Shown: positions 14,780 to 24,031 of the stretch, in pieces
Layout: each line of letters starts with the position of its first letter
Numbering within the stretch: the stretch's first letter is position 1
DNA from: a virus
Virus record (IMG/VR): IMGVR_UViG_3300013233_000068
Coordinates: 1 to 36,524 of that record
DNA: 36,524 nt
Reading direction: 5' to 3' (one strand)
Notes under the pieces: generated by a model
The model's database searches: none
Told to the model about the DNA's origin: nothing
Seen by the model: only the letters and a program-made list of their open reading frames with translations
Made by a program: the position numbers and the translations under genes

Positions 14780-15841
14780 ATGGCAGCGATAGATGACTTT
14801 TTGCAGGTGTTCGAGGCTGCACGGAGGAAGGTCAGTGGTTCCTTTGAGCCGCTGCCTGACTTGCCGGCGCCCGCACCTACGTTAACTCCAGCCCCTGCCG
14901 TTGCTCCACTTAATGCGGCAGCTACACCTACCGGAGCGGCGGCATTGGCGGCAGCTGTAGAAGGTTCGAGGCCGGGACAGAGTGGTCTGGGTGCCCTATT
15001 GTCTGGTCTCGCCGCCGCGCAGCAGGCTGTGACGGGAGAGGCCCGGCAGGCCGCCGCTGGTAGTGAGAAGGCGAGGTTGGAGCGGCAGCGGATAAAGGCC
15101 CGACAGGAGATAGCGGCAACGAGTGCAGCAACGCAGGTTGCGGTTACTGCTATGCAGGGAAAGAACGCACGGGCCGCACGAGGCGGCGGAAGGGGTAAGA
15201 CAGCGGCGGAAATTAAAGCGGAGCAAGAGCGGCAGCAGCGGCAACAGGCTTTCCAACGCTTCTTACGTGCCAATCCCTCTATGTCACCGGAAGAGGCTAA
15301 GGTAGCTTTTGACAGCTTACTGGCAGAACAGGAGCAGTTGCAGAAACAGTGGGGCTTGCTAGCAGGGCAGCTACAAGCAGGTGCAGGCTTGACGCTATCG
15401 AAAGCTACTGATAAGGCTACACAAGAAACCTTCCAGAGTCTGTCCAAGACACTGGAGAACTTACAGAGAGTGAGTAGACAAGCGGCAGGACTAGAGCCTT
15501 TACATAGGCTGCCGCCAACGGGGCAGCCAGCACTTCCAGGATTAGTAATCCAAGGCCAAGTTCTGCCCCCAACGGCGCCGGCAGATTTGGAAGCAACGCC
15601 ACCTATGGTGTATATACAGAATGAGACTGGACAATGGGACTTGGTTCCTCTTGACTTGACAGACCCAGTAGATGTTGAATTATTGCAGAGACTGAAGGAG
15701 TTAGCACCCACGTCGGGTACAGAAGCGCCGGCTGAAACAGAGACGAAGGCAGCAGTAACGACTTCACCGAATAAGAAGGCTCCTTCGGGTAACGAGTTTG
15801 TGCGGAGTATGTTAAATGAGCTTATTAACAAGCTACCTTAA
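14780..15841 (+). CDS. Internal virion protein, Ala/Gln-rich coiled-coil
   Basis: 353 residues. A Pro/Ala-rich N-terminal segment (~20-75) is followed by a long helical, Ala/Gln/Arg-rich region (~75-240) with likely coiled-coil, and a Pro-rich C-terminal third. AGGAGG at 14769-14774 sits before the ATG. Location between the Gly-rich protein and the giant protein suggests the middle member of a three-protein ejection complex (compare T7 gp15). It overlaps the next gene by 26 bases. No catalytic motif is visible. Confidence 0.65.
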   Translation: MAAIDDFLQVFEAARRKVSGSFEPLPDLPAPAPTLTPAPAVAPLNAAATPTGAAALAAAVEGSRPGQSGLGALLSGLAAAQQAVTGEARQAAAGSEKARLERQRIKARQEIAATSAATQVAVTAMQGKNARAARGGGRGKTAAEIKAEQERQQRQQAFQRFLRANPSMSPEEAKVAFDSLLAEQEQLQKQWGLLAGQLQAGAGLTLSKATDKATQETFQSLSKTLENLQRVSRQAAGLEPLHRLPPTGQPALPGLVIQGQVLPPTAPADLEATPPMVYIQNETGQWDLVPLDLTDPVDVELLQRLKELAPTSGTEAPAETETKAAVTTSPNKKAPSGNEFVRSMLNELINKLP

Positions 15842-18800
15842 ACCTGTAGACGAAGTAGTTAGTGACAAACGGGTAGAGGACTTTACTAAGCCTACCTCGG
15901 TTAGTCAGTGGGTACAGAAGGAGGTGCCGCCCCCGACGGTAAGGGACTTCTCGCTCTTCAAAGAGTTCTCCAACGCTTTCGGTGAGAGTGCGTTGCTGAC
16001 GGCACAAGAGCCGATAGAGCTAGCGGGTAACCTCGGCTTTGACTCTTTTCGTCGGCTCTCACAGAAGTTGCATACTAGTGCGGAGGACTTGTTTGGAGAG
16101 ACGTTGGCGCCGGAAGACTTTGTTGACGCGAAGACGGTAGAAGACTACGGCAGGTACTTTATTAAGGGACTGGGGCACGTAACCGGCTTTGTTGCGGGGG
16201 CAGCTGTGCCTGCGCTACTTACCCGGACTCCTATCGGCGTTATAGCTGTTGCAGCTAATAGAGCCTTGGCCCTGCGTGGGTTGAAAAAGGCGGGTATTAG
16301 TCTTACTTCCAAGGCCGGCGAAGAGGCTATAGCTGTAGCACAGAAAAACGCTCACAAGATTGCGGATAAGCTAGTCGGTCTTAACGTCTTCGCTACTCCG
16401 AATTTCAACGCAGCGTTAGCACAGCAAAGAGCGGCAGGGTTAGACGCAAACATCCCAGCAGCGCTCGCTACGGCTGCGGCCCAGACAGCAGTGGATGTGA
16501 TAGTACCCGGCAAGCTGTTGCGAAAGAGCAAAAAGGCTGCGGATAAAACACTGACGACGCTGCGGGAAGATTTTGTGCAGAAGGTGTTGGAGAAGACGCT
16601 GGCTAAGGATGTGGCGAAAGTGGGCACAGTCGGTGGTGGCATTGGTGGCTTACACGTCGCCATCGGAGAGGCGGCCCAAGCGTTCCTTGATGAAAATAAA
16701 GACTTTCTGTCGGAAGAAACTTGGAAGCATATTACTGATGGCATAGCTGAAGGGACGATAGCGGGTACGGTCTTGGGCGGCGCAGCAGAGACGTATATCA
16801 GGCATCAAAAGGTGCGGGCAGACCGTTTTCGCCGCGAGATGGAGTCGCCGGGAAAAGCTATCACGCAACAGATTCGGGAACATGGAGGGTCAACCTTCCT
16901 GCGCGAAGCGGGGCTTATCCCAGAGGAGTTTGTTGCAGATAGTAAAAACCACCCGGAAGCCTTGATTAAGGCGTACAATGAATTCGCCCGCGACCCTAGT
17001 GAATTCGCCAAGGTCTATGGACGTGAGACTGCCGACTTCTACGCGAGTATGGCTAAGAGCAGTAATCTATTACCCTTCATGCCGGAAGAAGTCCGTGGCT
17101 ACATTGCAGCTAGAGGGAAGAAGGTTACGGATAAGCTTCAGTTGAGTACTGTTGTAGACAAAGTTATTACCAAACGGACGAGGCGTCTACAGCAGATATT
17201 CACGAAGCTGGAGAGTAACCGGCAGACGGCCTTTAAGCAGTTGGCGCGGGCTGTGGGGCTTGACCCGGCTGGTGTTGACCTTGCCGATGTGACAGGGCGT
17301 AGCGTACTCTCCCACCCAAAGACGAAGGCGTGGCTGCGTGGAGTGAGGTATACGAAGGTTCGTACTGACTTAGTTCGGTTTGACGAGGAGGGAGTACAGC
17401 AACCTGCTTCAAATCCAGAAAACCAACTACTTCCCGGAAGGGGTCTTACTTACTTGCAGCCGGCTCCAGATGGACGGGTTATGCTGCGTGACTTTGATGG
17501 AGAGATTGAAGTATCGGCGGACGGGAAGTTGATACTACAGCCGACGGACATTGGCCGGGTCACTGACCGCAGTCTTTCTGAGCCTAAACCGACCACAGAA
17601 AGACGCCTTGCAATGTTGGCGCAACGGATAGCCAAAGCCCTTAATTTGCCAGAACAGAAACTGACCGTTAGAGCTTTGGTTAGTGGTGTGTCAACCTTCT
17701 CGAATAGGCAAGGGGGTGGAGAAATCCATATCACAGAACAGTCGCCTATGGGTATGATGTTAGCTATGGGCCATGAATTAGGACATAGTCTGTTTGCATG
17801 GCTGGCAAAGCAGCCCCGGTCTCTGTTAGCTTCCGTTTATCAAGGCTACCAAAAGGTGGCTCTAACTACTACCGACCTCAAGTATTTTGAGCGGGTAGCT
17901 GATTTAGAGAGTGTAGCACGCACGGCAGCAGACCCTTACTCCGGGTTAGTTGATATGGAAAGCCATGCAAACTACCTACGTGACTTTAACGAATGGTTTG
18001 CCGAGTCGGTGTCGAAGCTCCTGCTGCTGGATGATGCGCTGCCAACGGAAAAGGGTGAAGTGGTGGATGATGTTACACTGCACACATTCTTAGACCGGCC
18101 TGCGAATCAAATAGATATTTTAATCACCTTACGCCGGTCTCTTGACTATTCTACTATGGAAACACTTGCGCCACATATAACCGTTGAAGCTCAGAGCGCA
18201 CGGAACACTCTAAGAAGCACACTGGAGTATTATGAAGGAGTGTTGATTGACGAAAGGGCCAAAGCGGTAGATGCTGGAAATGGCCCGGAGATACTCAAGT
18301 ACACAGAAGCGATAAGGGATATAAAGACGCTGCGTCAAACTGCCGAAGCGCAAGGGCGAGAGTATCAGGTACTCGCAGAGGCCGCGAAGGAAGTTAAGAG
18401 GATGATAGAGAACTTCCCGGATACTCTCCCAGATGATGTTAAGAAGGTGGTGATACGGACTATCAAGAACCGTACCCGCGTGGACGCCTCTCTGCGTAGG
18501 CTGTTTGACCAACTGCGCCGCAAGCAATTACAGGAGTTCCCGAAGCAACTGGCTGAGCTTCGGGCGCTGGCGCGTAAGACTGGTTTCACTACATTTGAAG
18601 CCTTCGGAGTCTTGCGGACGCTGGAAGACTTCGGGGGTGATACAAAGAATCTACGGATAATGGCAAAGCAGTTTCCTATACTGCGACAGGTGCTGAAATT
18701 GCCGCCGGTTGCCGGAAGTAAGAAGATAGACCCGTATGCGATGCACGTCTTGTTGCAGGATGTGACAGAGCCTGCTAGCGTTTGGTTCGCTCCCCATGCA

Positions 18801-21734
18801 GAGCGTGGCGCAGCTAAAGGGATAGCGCAACTGGGTACTATACTACTAGGCTCCCACAAGATTGCAGATGTGGCGCATGACAAGACCGGAGTCTTTCGAG
18901 TAAAGCTAACAGAGGACTTCTGGCGGGAGGATGCTTACGCCGCGTTGGATTCCTACGTGCGGCAAAGGCTCGGCGCGGAGGAGTATGTAGTAGATGGAAC
19001 GACGCGGCGCATCCCGGATACGGTAGTACCCAACAGCTTGTTGGTAAAAGACGCGCCTTTACTCAACAAGTCGCTAGGCGTGGAGTTGGTTAAGTTCAAC
19101 AAGTTCCTGAAACTGGCTGCGGATATTAGAGCGTGGAGTATACTGAATCCGGATTTAGAGCCGTTGCAGAAATACGTACAGCGAGCCAGGCTGGTCGAAG
19201 CAACGAAGAATGAGGTGTACAAGCGTAGCAGGGACATTGATGCTAAGCTCCGTGCGCTTAACAAGCAAGAGCAAGCTGACTTGATGGATATTCTTGCTAC
19301 TGAAACGACTACGAATGAGTTTGCCAGCATCAGGGAGTTGGATAATGGGAATGTGTTGTTCGAAGTTATCGGCCTGCGCTACGAGTTGACTAAAGAGGCA
19401 GCGGATACTTACTTCTCCATCCGAGACAGTTTCCGTCTAGCCCTATCGGACATCTACGGTGAGTTGATAAACAGGGCGCAAGAGCGGGGGCAGGATACGA
19501 CAGAGTTGCAGGCGGAACTGGCAGCGTTGATGGAGAAGCCGTACATGCACTTGCATAGATACGGGAAGTACGGCATCGGGTTCAAACTTCCGGGGCATCC
19601 GAAACAGTACGAGATGTATGAGACCAAGAGGCAGTTTGAGCGCCGCCTCGCCCAGTTACGTAAATTCAAGAAGATAGATATATATGCTACGGAGAAGGCA
19701 GACCAGAATACTATCTACACTTCGCTGCCCCCAGAGCTACTGCGCCGGCTCGTCCAAGATAATGTCCTTGACTTAACACCGGGCCAGTTGCAGCAGATTC
19801 AACATATATTAGAGGCGAATCTGCCTGACCGCAGTCTGCGTAATACTTTCAAAAGGCAGAAGGGTACGCTCGGTTTCAGTACCGATATCCGGCGGGTCTT
19901 GGCTACGTACCACACGGCAGCAGGGAATTATCTTGCCCGGTTGCGGCATGGGGAACCTATGCAGCAGCATATTGCTGACTTGCTCCAACTGCCGAAGGAA
20001 GCTAAAGAAAGGGTGCCGGAAGGTACGATTGTAGTAAGCCGGAAGACTACACAGATAGCAGAAGGGTTGCAGAAGCATCTGAACGACCTGTTTAATCCAC
20101 AAGGAGAGTGGCTGGGCCTTCGCGCTTTCTGGACTACTTACTACTTGGGTGTAAATCCGAAGAATATACTGCTCAATCTTATGCAGATTCCACTGATTGT
20201 GTACCCGACCTTGTCTATGCGGTTGGGGCCGCTGGTCGCTGCCCGGCATCTACTTCCCGCAACGGCTAAAGAGACAGCCAGAGCGCTGGCAAGAGCGCCG
20301 CAAACTTTGGGGAAGGTACTGCCGAAGCGTATACAACGAAAGGTAGACGAATATGTAGCAGAGCATATCCGGTGGGCCTACGACTACTTGGAAGGAAAGT
20401 TTGAAGGCCCAGGTCGGACTCCAGAGGAGACCCGTAAGCGGATTGAGCTTTCGCGGGTTATCCGTAGGGCCGAATTGGAAGGGATGATAGACCAGAGCTA
20501 TGCTACCGAAACGGCGGCGGTGGCCGATAGCGATTTTCAGCAGCGGGTCATGCAGTCGACATTGCGGGGCGCGGGCTTGCGGGCGGCTAGAGCTTTGCTG
20601 ATGCCCTTCCAAGCCTCGGAGACAATCACAAGGCGGGCTAGCCTTATAGCCGGATTCAAAGCCGCTAGAGAGGCAGGCATGAGCTTTGAGGATGCCTATG
20701 CCTTCGCCCGCAATCTGCTCGACGACACAGTATACGACTACACTCGCGCCTTGCGGCCAGCTATGCAGAGGGGAGTGCTCAGCAACTTCACCCTTTTCTG
20801 GACTTGGACAACCAAGACTTTGCAGCTAGTCAGTGGACTCTATGGCAGGGCAGAGGCGGAAGCCGTAGTCGCCACCATGCTCATTGCTACGGGTTTGATG
20901 GGTGTACCGTTGGCCCAAGACTTAGTCTCCTTCCTTTCAGCAGCAACGCGGTTAGCTACGGGGAAATATGTAGACATCGAGCGGGCTTTCAAGATTATGC
21001 TGGCGGAAGAGTTTGGGGAAAGAAATGCTAATGCTATACTGCACGGTTGGGTAGCTACCGGATTCGGTCTCCCGGCACTGGATATTGACATCAGCGGGAG
21101 TCTCAGTATCGGCCGGGCGATACCCGGAGCCGAAGAGCTTACAAGTCCTAGAGCCGGCACGGTGGAGCGGACAGCTATAGCTCTAGGAGGTGCCGGCATG
21201 GGCATGATGGTCAGTACCTATCAAGCCCTCACTTCGGACAGCCCCAGTGTGTTGTGGAGGCTACGCAAGGCGGCGCCTTCGGCTGTCAAGTTCTGGATTA
21301 AGGCTTTGGAGATGAAGGAGACTGGAGGCATTGAGGATAGGAGTGGAGACTTGATTGTGGCCGAACCAGCTACGGGTAATAAAATCTGGCTGCAAGCTTT
21401 GGGGTTGAATCCGCGAGCTTTGTCGGAGTATTACGAGCGCACACACACGGATGGTAATATCAAGGCTTATTGGGCTGCCCGGCAACAGGCGGTACTTAAT
21501 CGAGTCTACTACGCCATTCGCCGGGGAGACGCCGCGGCGTGGGAGAGGGCCATGACTGCCGTGCAGAGGTTCAACAACTCAGTCCGCTTCCCAGCTTTGA
21601 AGATAACCCGGCAGACTGTACGCCAGTCAATGAAGGCCCGGATTAACCGCTATGGCAAGAAGTCCTTGGGCATTCCGTCCAGCCGTAAATTGTTTGAAGC
21701 CACTATGTCTTATCGACTGCCCTCACAACAGTAG
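15816..21734 (+). CDS. Giant internal virion (ejection) protein with HELGH zinc-protease motif
   Basis: 1972 residues. Residues 653-657 read HELGH, a gluzincin-type HExxH zinc site, followed at ~726-730 by EWFAE, a plausible third-ligand helix. The flanks contain long helical stretches, and residues ~1570-1720 (FQASETITRR ... FWTWTTKTLQLVSGLYGRAE) resemble the C-terminal regions of large phage internal proteins and 'large polyvalent protein' domains. T7 gp16, its positional counterpart, carries a transglycosylase instead. The product is probably packaged in the head and ejected with the DNA, and the protease may cut peptidoglycan or host proteins during entry. Start: GGAG at 15804-15807. The last 32 bases overlap the convergent ATPase gene. 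Confidence 0.75.
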   Translation: MSLLTSYLKPVDEVVSDKRVEDFTKPTSVSQWVQKEVPPPTVRDFSLFKEFSNAFGESALLTAQEPIELAGNLGFDSFRRLSQKLHTSAEDLFGETLAPEDFVDAKTVEDYGRYFIKGLGHVTGFVAGAAVPALLTRTPIGVIAVAANRALALRGLKKAGISLTSKAGEEAIAVAQKNAHKIADKLVGLNVFATPNFNAALAQQRAAGLDANIPAALATAAAQTAVDVIVPGKLLRKSKKAADKTLTTLREDFVQKVLEKTLAKDVAKVGTVGGGIGGLHVAIGEAAQAFLDENKDFLSEETWKHITDGIAEGTIAGTVLGGAAETYIRHQKVRADRFRREMESPGKAITQQIREHGGSTFLREAGLIPEEFVADSKNHPEALIKAYNEFARDPSEFAKVYGRETADFYASMAKSSNLLPFMPEEVRGYIAARGKKVTDKLQLSTVVDKVITKRTRRLQQIFTKLESNRQTAFKQLARAVGLDPAGVDLADVTGRSVLSHPKTKAWLRGVRYTKVRTDLVRFDEEGVQQPASNPENQLLPGRGLTYLQPAPDGRVMLRDFDGEIEVSADGKLILQPTDIGRVTDRSLSEPKPTTERRLAMLAQRIAKALNLPEQKLTVRALVSGVSTFSNRQGGGEIHITEQSPMGMMLAMGHELGHSLFAWLAKQPRSLLASVYQGYQKVALTTTDLKYFERVADLESVARTAADPYSGLVDMESHANYLRDFNEWFAESVSKLLLLDDALPTEKGEVVDDVTLHTFLDRPANQIDILITLRRSLDYSTMETLAPHITVEAQSARNTLRSTLEYYEGVLIDERAKAVDAGNGPEILKYTEAIRDIKTLRQTAEAQGREYQVLAEAAKEVKRMIENFPDTLPDDVKKVVIRTIKNRTRVDASLRRLFDQLRRKQLQEFPKQLAELRALARKTGFTTFEAFGVLRTLEDFGGDTKNLRIMAKQFPILRQVLKLPPVAGSKKIDPYAMHVLLQDVTEPASVWFAPHAERGAAKGIAQLGTILLGSHKIADVAHDKTGVFRVKLTEDFWREDAYAALDSYVRQRLGAEEYVVDGTTRRIPDTVVPNSLLVKDAPLLNKSLGVELVKFNKFLKLAADIRAWSILNPDLEPLQKYVQRARLVEATKNEVYKRSRDIDAKLRALNKQEQADLMDILATETTTNEFASIRELDNGNVLFEVIGLRYELTKEAADTYFSIRDSFRLALSDIYGELINRAQERGQDTTELQAELAALMEKPYMHLHRYGKYGIGFKLPGHPKQYEMYETKRQFERRLAQLRKFKKIDIYATEKADQNTIYTSLPPELLRRLVQDNVLDLTPGQLQQIQHILEANLPDRSLRNTFKRQKGTLGFSTDIRRVLATYHTAAGNYLARLRHGEPMQQHIADLLQLPKEAKERVPEGTIVVSRKTTQIAEGLQKHLNDLFNPQGEWLGLRAFWTTYYLGVNPKNILLNLMQIPLIVYPTLSMRLGPLVAARHLLPATAKETARALARAPQTLGKVLPKRIQRKVDEYVAEHIRWAYDYLEGKFEGPGRTPEETRKRIELSRVIRRAELEGMIDQSYATETAAVADSDFQQRVMQSTLRGAGLRAARALLMPFQASETITRRASLIAGFKAAREAGMSFEDAYAFARNLLDDTVYDYTRALRPAMQRGVLSNFTLFWTWTTKTLQLVSGLYGRAEAEAVVATMLIATGLMGVPLAQDLVSFLSAATRLATGKYVDIERAFKIMLAEEFGERNANAILHGWVATGFGLPALDIDISGSLSIGRAIPGAEELTSPRAGTVERTAIALGGAGMGMMVSTYQALTSDSPSVLWRLRKAAPSAVKFWIKALEMKETGGIEDRSGDLIVAEPATGNKIWLQALGLNPRALSEYYERTHTDGNIKAYWAARQQAVLNRVYYAIRRGDAAAWERAMTAVQRFNNSVRFPALKITRQTVRQSMKARINRYGKKSLGIPSSRKLFEATMSYRLPSQQ

Positions 21735-22896
21735 TTGCTCCCATCTGGAAGACTTGGACGAAGCCCGTGCGCTGTGCGGAGATTAGCGTTTCTTTGAATA
21801 CATTGTAAGACATGAGCCGGTAGAGGTGGCGATAGAGTTCCCCGACCTCTATTGAGCCGGCCCTGTGGACTAACTGGACTAGCTCCGATATAGCCTTGCC
21901 TTCACTAGTCTTACCCACTTCATCAAAGACGACAGGAAGCTGTTTCTCCGTAGATGATACTAGCTGCTCCGCATTCTGCAAATCGTCGAGGGTGAGGACT
22001 AGCTCGTCTCGCCGGGCCGCCATCAGGACAATGGCTAGCTTGTGGATGTGCGTCTGCTTACGGCTTAGATAGCCCGCGTAGCGGTCGGAGTTCAAGGCAG
22101 AAGGCGGGGGCGAAGTCCAGTGATGCTCATACCATTCTTTGCCCCACGCTTGGGCTTCCGGAGTCATAGTAACTGGCCCAGCCAACATAGCTATTTGTTC
22201 CAAGTCGTGAATCAATTTTCCGTAAAGCTCTTGATTCTCCTTACCGAAGTGGCTGGCCGGATACGGTATTAGCTGCGCCTTTTTCTGTGCGAAGAGAAAT
22301 ATGCAGCGGGAAGTCAGTCCGCCTCCGATAAAATGCTCAGGCATATAACCAGTGAGCCATGCCGGAGTAGTCGCCGCGATGATGTTGAGGCACGGGTTGT
22401 GGATTATATCGGTGCCGGACATCTTGGTGACCTTTCGGAAAGGCTCGGCTCGTCCGTCCCACAGGTCAACTAGAATGTCGACCATCTCGCGGTCTTGTGG
22501 GTTGAGGAAAGTGCCTAGTTCACTGGCGTTGATGTGGAGCGCCGATTGGGTTATGTACTCTCCGTCGAGTTCGAACATTTCTGTACTCGCCGCCAGACTT
22601 TGTACTAGGGCTTGCCAAGTGATTACATTTGGGCCAAAGCGGATGGTGTTTAATTCGCGCAGCATCTTAGTCCCAATGCTGATGGTGACGGATTTGGTGG
22701 CCACGCCGGGCGGCGCAACTAGTATAATGTAGAAATTAGGAATCCACTGGAAGTACCCTTGGTCAATCCACACACGGCGCTGCAACGCGGCGGCGATAGT
22801 AGAGACGCCAGTCCAGAAGTGGAAAGACAATGGCGCCTCGGAGTATTTTGTGTATTCCACATAGCCCTGCAACCAGTCTTTTAACTTCCGTGCCAT
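21703..22896 (-). CDS. DUF3987-like replication ATPase / helicase
   Basis: 397 residues. The N-terminus contains SEAPLSFHFWTGVSTIAAAL followed at residues 61-69 by APPGVATKS, a P-loop that lacks the usual glycine before Lys68. Downstream are an acidic ASELGTFL segment, a sensor-like NIIAATTPAWL and an arginine-bearing GLTSRCIFLFA. This order matches DUF3987-type helicase/primase-helicase ATPases of phages. The C-terminal ~70 residues look like a winged helix. It is the last gene of the leftward arm and overlaps the giant ejection protein tail to tail. Its ribosome site is weak, and translation may depend on a preceding 18-codon frame. Confidence 0.65.
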   Translation of the reverse strand: MARKLKDWLQGYVEYTKYSEAPLSFHFWTGVSTIAAALQRRVWIDQGYFQWIPNFYIILVAPPGVATKSVTISIGTKMLRELNTIRFGPNVITWQALVQSLAASTEMFELDGEYITQSALHINASELGTFLNPQDREMVDILVDLWDGRAEPFRKVTKMSGTDIIHNPCLNIIAATTPAWLTGYMPEHFIGGGLTSRCIFLFAQKKAQLIPYPASHFGKENQELYGKLIHDLEQIAMLAGPVTMTPEAQAWGKEWYEHHWTSPPPSALNSDRYAGYLSRKQTHIHKLAIVLMAARRDELVLTLDDLQNAEQLVSSTEKQLPVVFDEVGKTSEGKAISELVQLVHRAGSIEVGELYRHLYRLMSYNVFKETLISAQRTGFVQVFQMGATTVVRAVDKT

Positions 22897-22937
22897 GTAC
22901 CCACCATGATGGATAGTGTTGGTTCAGTGTGGGTCAT
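22881..22937 (-). CDS. Short leader-type reading frame before the ATPase
   Basis: An 18-residue frame that starts eight bases after a GGAG and ends 16 bases inside the ATPase gene. The ATPase start itself has only a weak GGTGGG three bases upstream. It may serve for translational coupling or be chance, because the peptide (ending VGTWHGS) has no recognisable features. Confidence 0.3.
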   Translation of the reverse strand: MTHTEPTLSIMVGTWHGS

Positions 22938-22950
22938 TGCGGCGTCTCCG

Positions 22951-23142
22951 CTACTCTCTGACATCATCATCTTCCTCCAAGTATTGTAATACTTCTTTTA
23001 TAATGTCTTTGTAAAAGACTGCAATATCACTAGCTTCGATGATGGATAGGGTATCTTTGGCTAAAGCTAGCTTAGCCTGTATTACTTTCAGCCTTGCTTT
23101 GTGACAAGCTACAAGTATTTGTACCTGATGTTCAGTCAGCAT
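22951..23142 (-). CDS. Small helical protein of unknown function
   Basis: 63 residues, predicted to be almost entirely helical, with Leu/Ile heptad-like spacing and a very acidic C-terminus (LEEDDDVRE). The start overlaps the end of the upstream gene by 11 bases, indicating coupled translation. I do not recognise the family. It belongs to the AT-richer run of small genes between the polymerase and the ATPase. Confidence 0.65.
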   Translation of the reverse strand: MLTEHQVQILVACHKARLKVIQAKLALAKDTLSIIEASDIAVFYKDIIKEVLQYLEEDDDVRE

Positions 23143-23536
23143 TATCCTTCTCCATCAACCCCTTCGTCCGTAGTAATTCATCAAGGAAGTTGGCTTGAGT
23201 GAATTCGATGTAAAAGGGGTGCTTTGTTATATCCTCAATCCCCTCACGCATCTTTGCAAGCTGTGGCCACGTCATTTGCATGTGGTGTATTTTTCCGTGT
23301 ATTGCTACCGAAGTGCAGAAGCGTGCAATGACCTCCGGGAACTTCAACAGGATAGCTGCAAATTGAGCAAGGCCGTTGACGGAATCTTTGTAAGGGCACA
23401 GGACACGGGCATCAAAGATTGAGTTGCCTTCTTCTGTCCTGATACGCGTTACATGATGTAGAGTATACGTCTTCCACTTCATCAGCTTGGCAATAGCCAC
23501 GGACTTCTCTCGCTCGCTTGCATCACTCGGTAGCAT
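23132..23536 (-). CDS. Conserved-looking protein of unknown function
   Basis: 134 residues with a good AGGAGAG ribosome site seven bases or so before the ATG. There is a mixed alpha/beta pattern with HHVTRIRTEEGNSIFDARVL and later a helical KFPEVIARFCTSVAIHGK. No catalytic or metal-binding pattern is convincing. It is part of the leftward string of small genes. Its function cannot be stated from the sequence. Confidence 0.7.
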   Translation of the reverse strand: MLPSDASEREKSVAIAKLMKWKTYTLHHVTRIRTEEGNSIFDARVLCPYKDSVNGLAQFAAILLKFPEVIARFCTSVAIHGKIHHMQMTWPQLAKMREGIEDITKHPFYIEFTQANFLDELLRTKGLMEKDNAD

Positions 23537-23740
23537 CTAATCTCTCCTTTTTATTGGCCGATATTCCCAAAGCCAGTTAGAGTTGGGAATGCTGTATATT
23601 ACCCCCTTCCGCTCCACCCACTCAAGCCATCTGCCTTCATGGGTGCCGGTCATTCTTACTGGATACCACGCAAACCATCGGTGCCATCTCCCCAAGCGTT
23701 CTATCCGTTCTTCGTATGTTTCACCCATGTTTAGTTTCAT
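23537..23740 (-). CDS. Small Trp/Arg-rich phage protein
   Basis: 67 residues. The pattern RWHRWFAWYPVRM, then GRWLEWVERKG, and a final WLWEYRPIKR is familiar from many phage genomes, where short proteins with this Trp-rich layout are common but uncharacterised. It may be a small beta-sheet fold. The gene is followed within a base by the next leftward gene. Confidence 0.7.
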   Translation of the reverse strand: MKLNMGETYEERIERLGRWHRWFAWYPVRMTGTHEGRWLEWVERKGVIYSIPNSNWLWEYRPIKRRD

Positions 23741-23770
23741 TCATCCACCCTCTCATATGTTTCGATTTTA

Positions 23771-24031
23771 TTAGTTGGTATTATCTTTCTTTAATTTGTC
23801 TAAACGTGCCAATAATTCTTCTCCCTCTTTTGCATCGTCTAAAAACTTGCTTACCTTTTTGGCATCTGAATACATATTAGTTTTCTCAGCATACCATTTT
23901 GCTTGATGTCTAGCCGCATGCGCAAACTGGATTACTGAAAAATATATTATATCTAATTCTCGTCTTGAGAGCTTAATGCTGATTGTTTTGCTTTCTTCAC
24001 ACTTGGGCCTATCTATTTTTTCATCATTCAT
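23771..24031 (-). CDS. Small helical protein of unknown function
   Basis: 86 residues, Lys/Glu-rich and helical after residue ~20, including RRELDIIYFSVIQFAHAARH. The gene is visibly AT-rich compared with the replication block. The start overlaps the upstream stop by ATGA. There is no recognised family. The hydrophobic helix is not long enough to be a confident membrane segment. Confidence 0.65.
   Translation of the reverse strand: MNDEKIDRPKCEESKTISIKLSRRELDIIYFSVIQFAHAARHQAKWYAEKTNMYSDAKKVSKFLDDAKEGEELLARLDKLKKDNTN

Noticed and set aside
14767-15831. A 354-residue antisense frame lying almost exactly opposite the 353-residue internal protein gene
   Set aside because: Composition is Ala/Cys/Ser-rich with no family pattern, it lacks a convincing ribosome site, and it mirrors codon use of the plus-strand gene, which has an AGGAGG and fits the operon.
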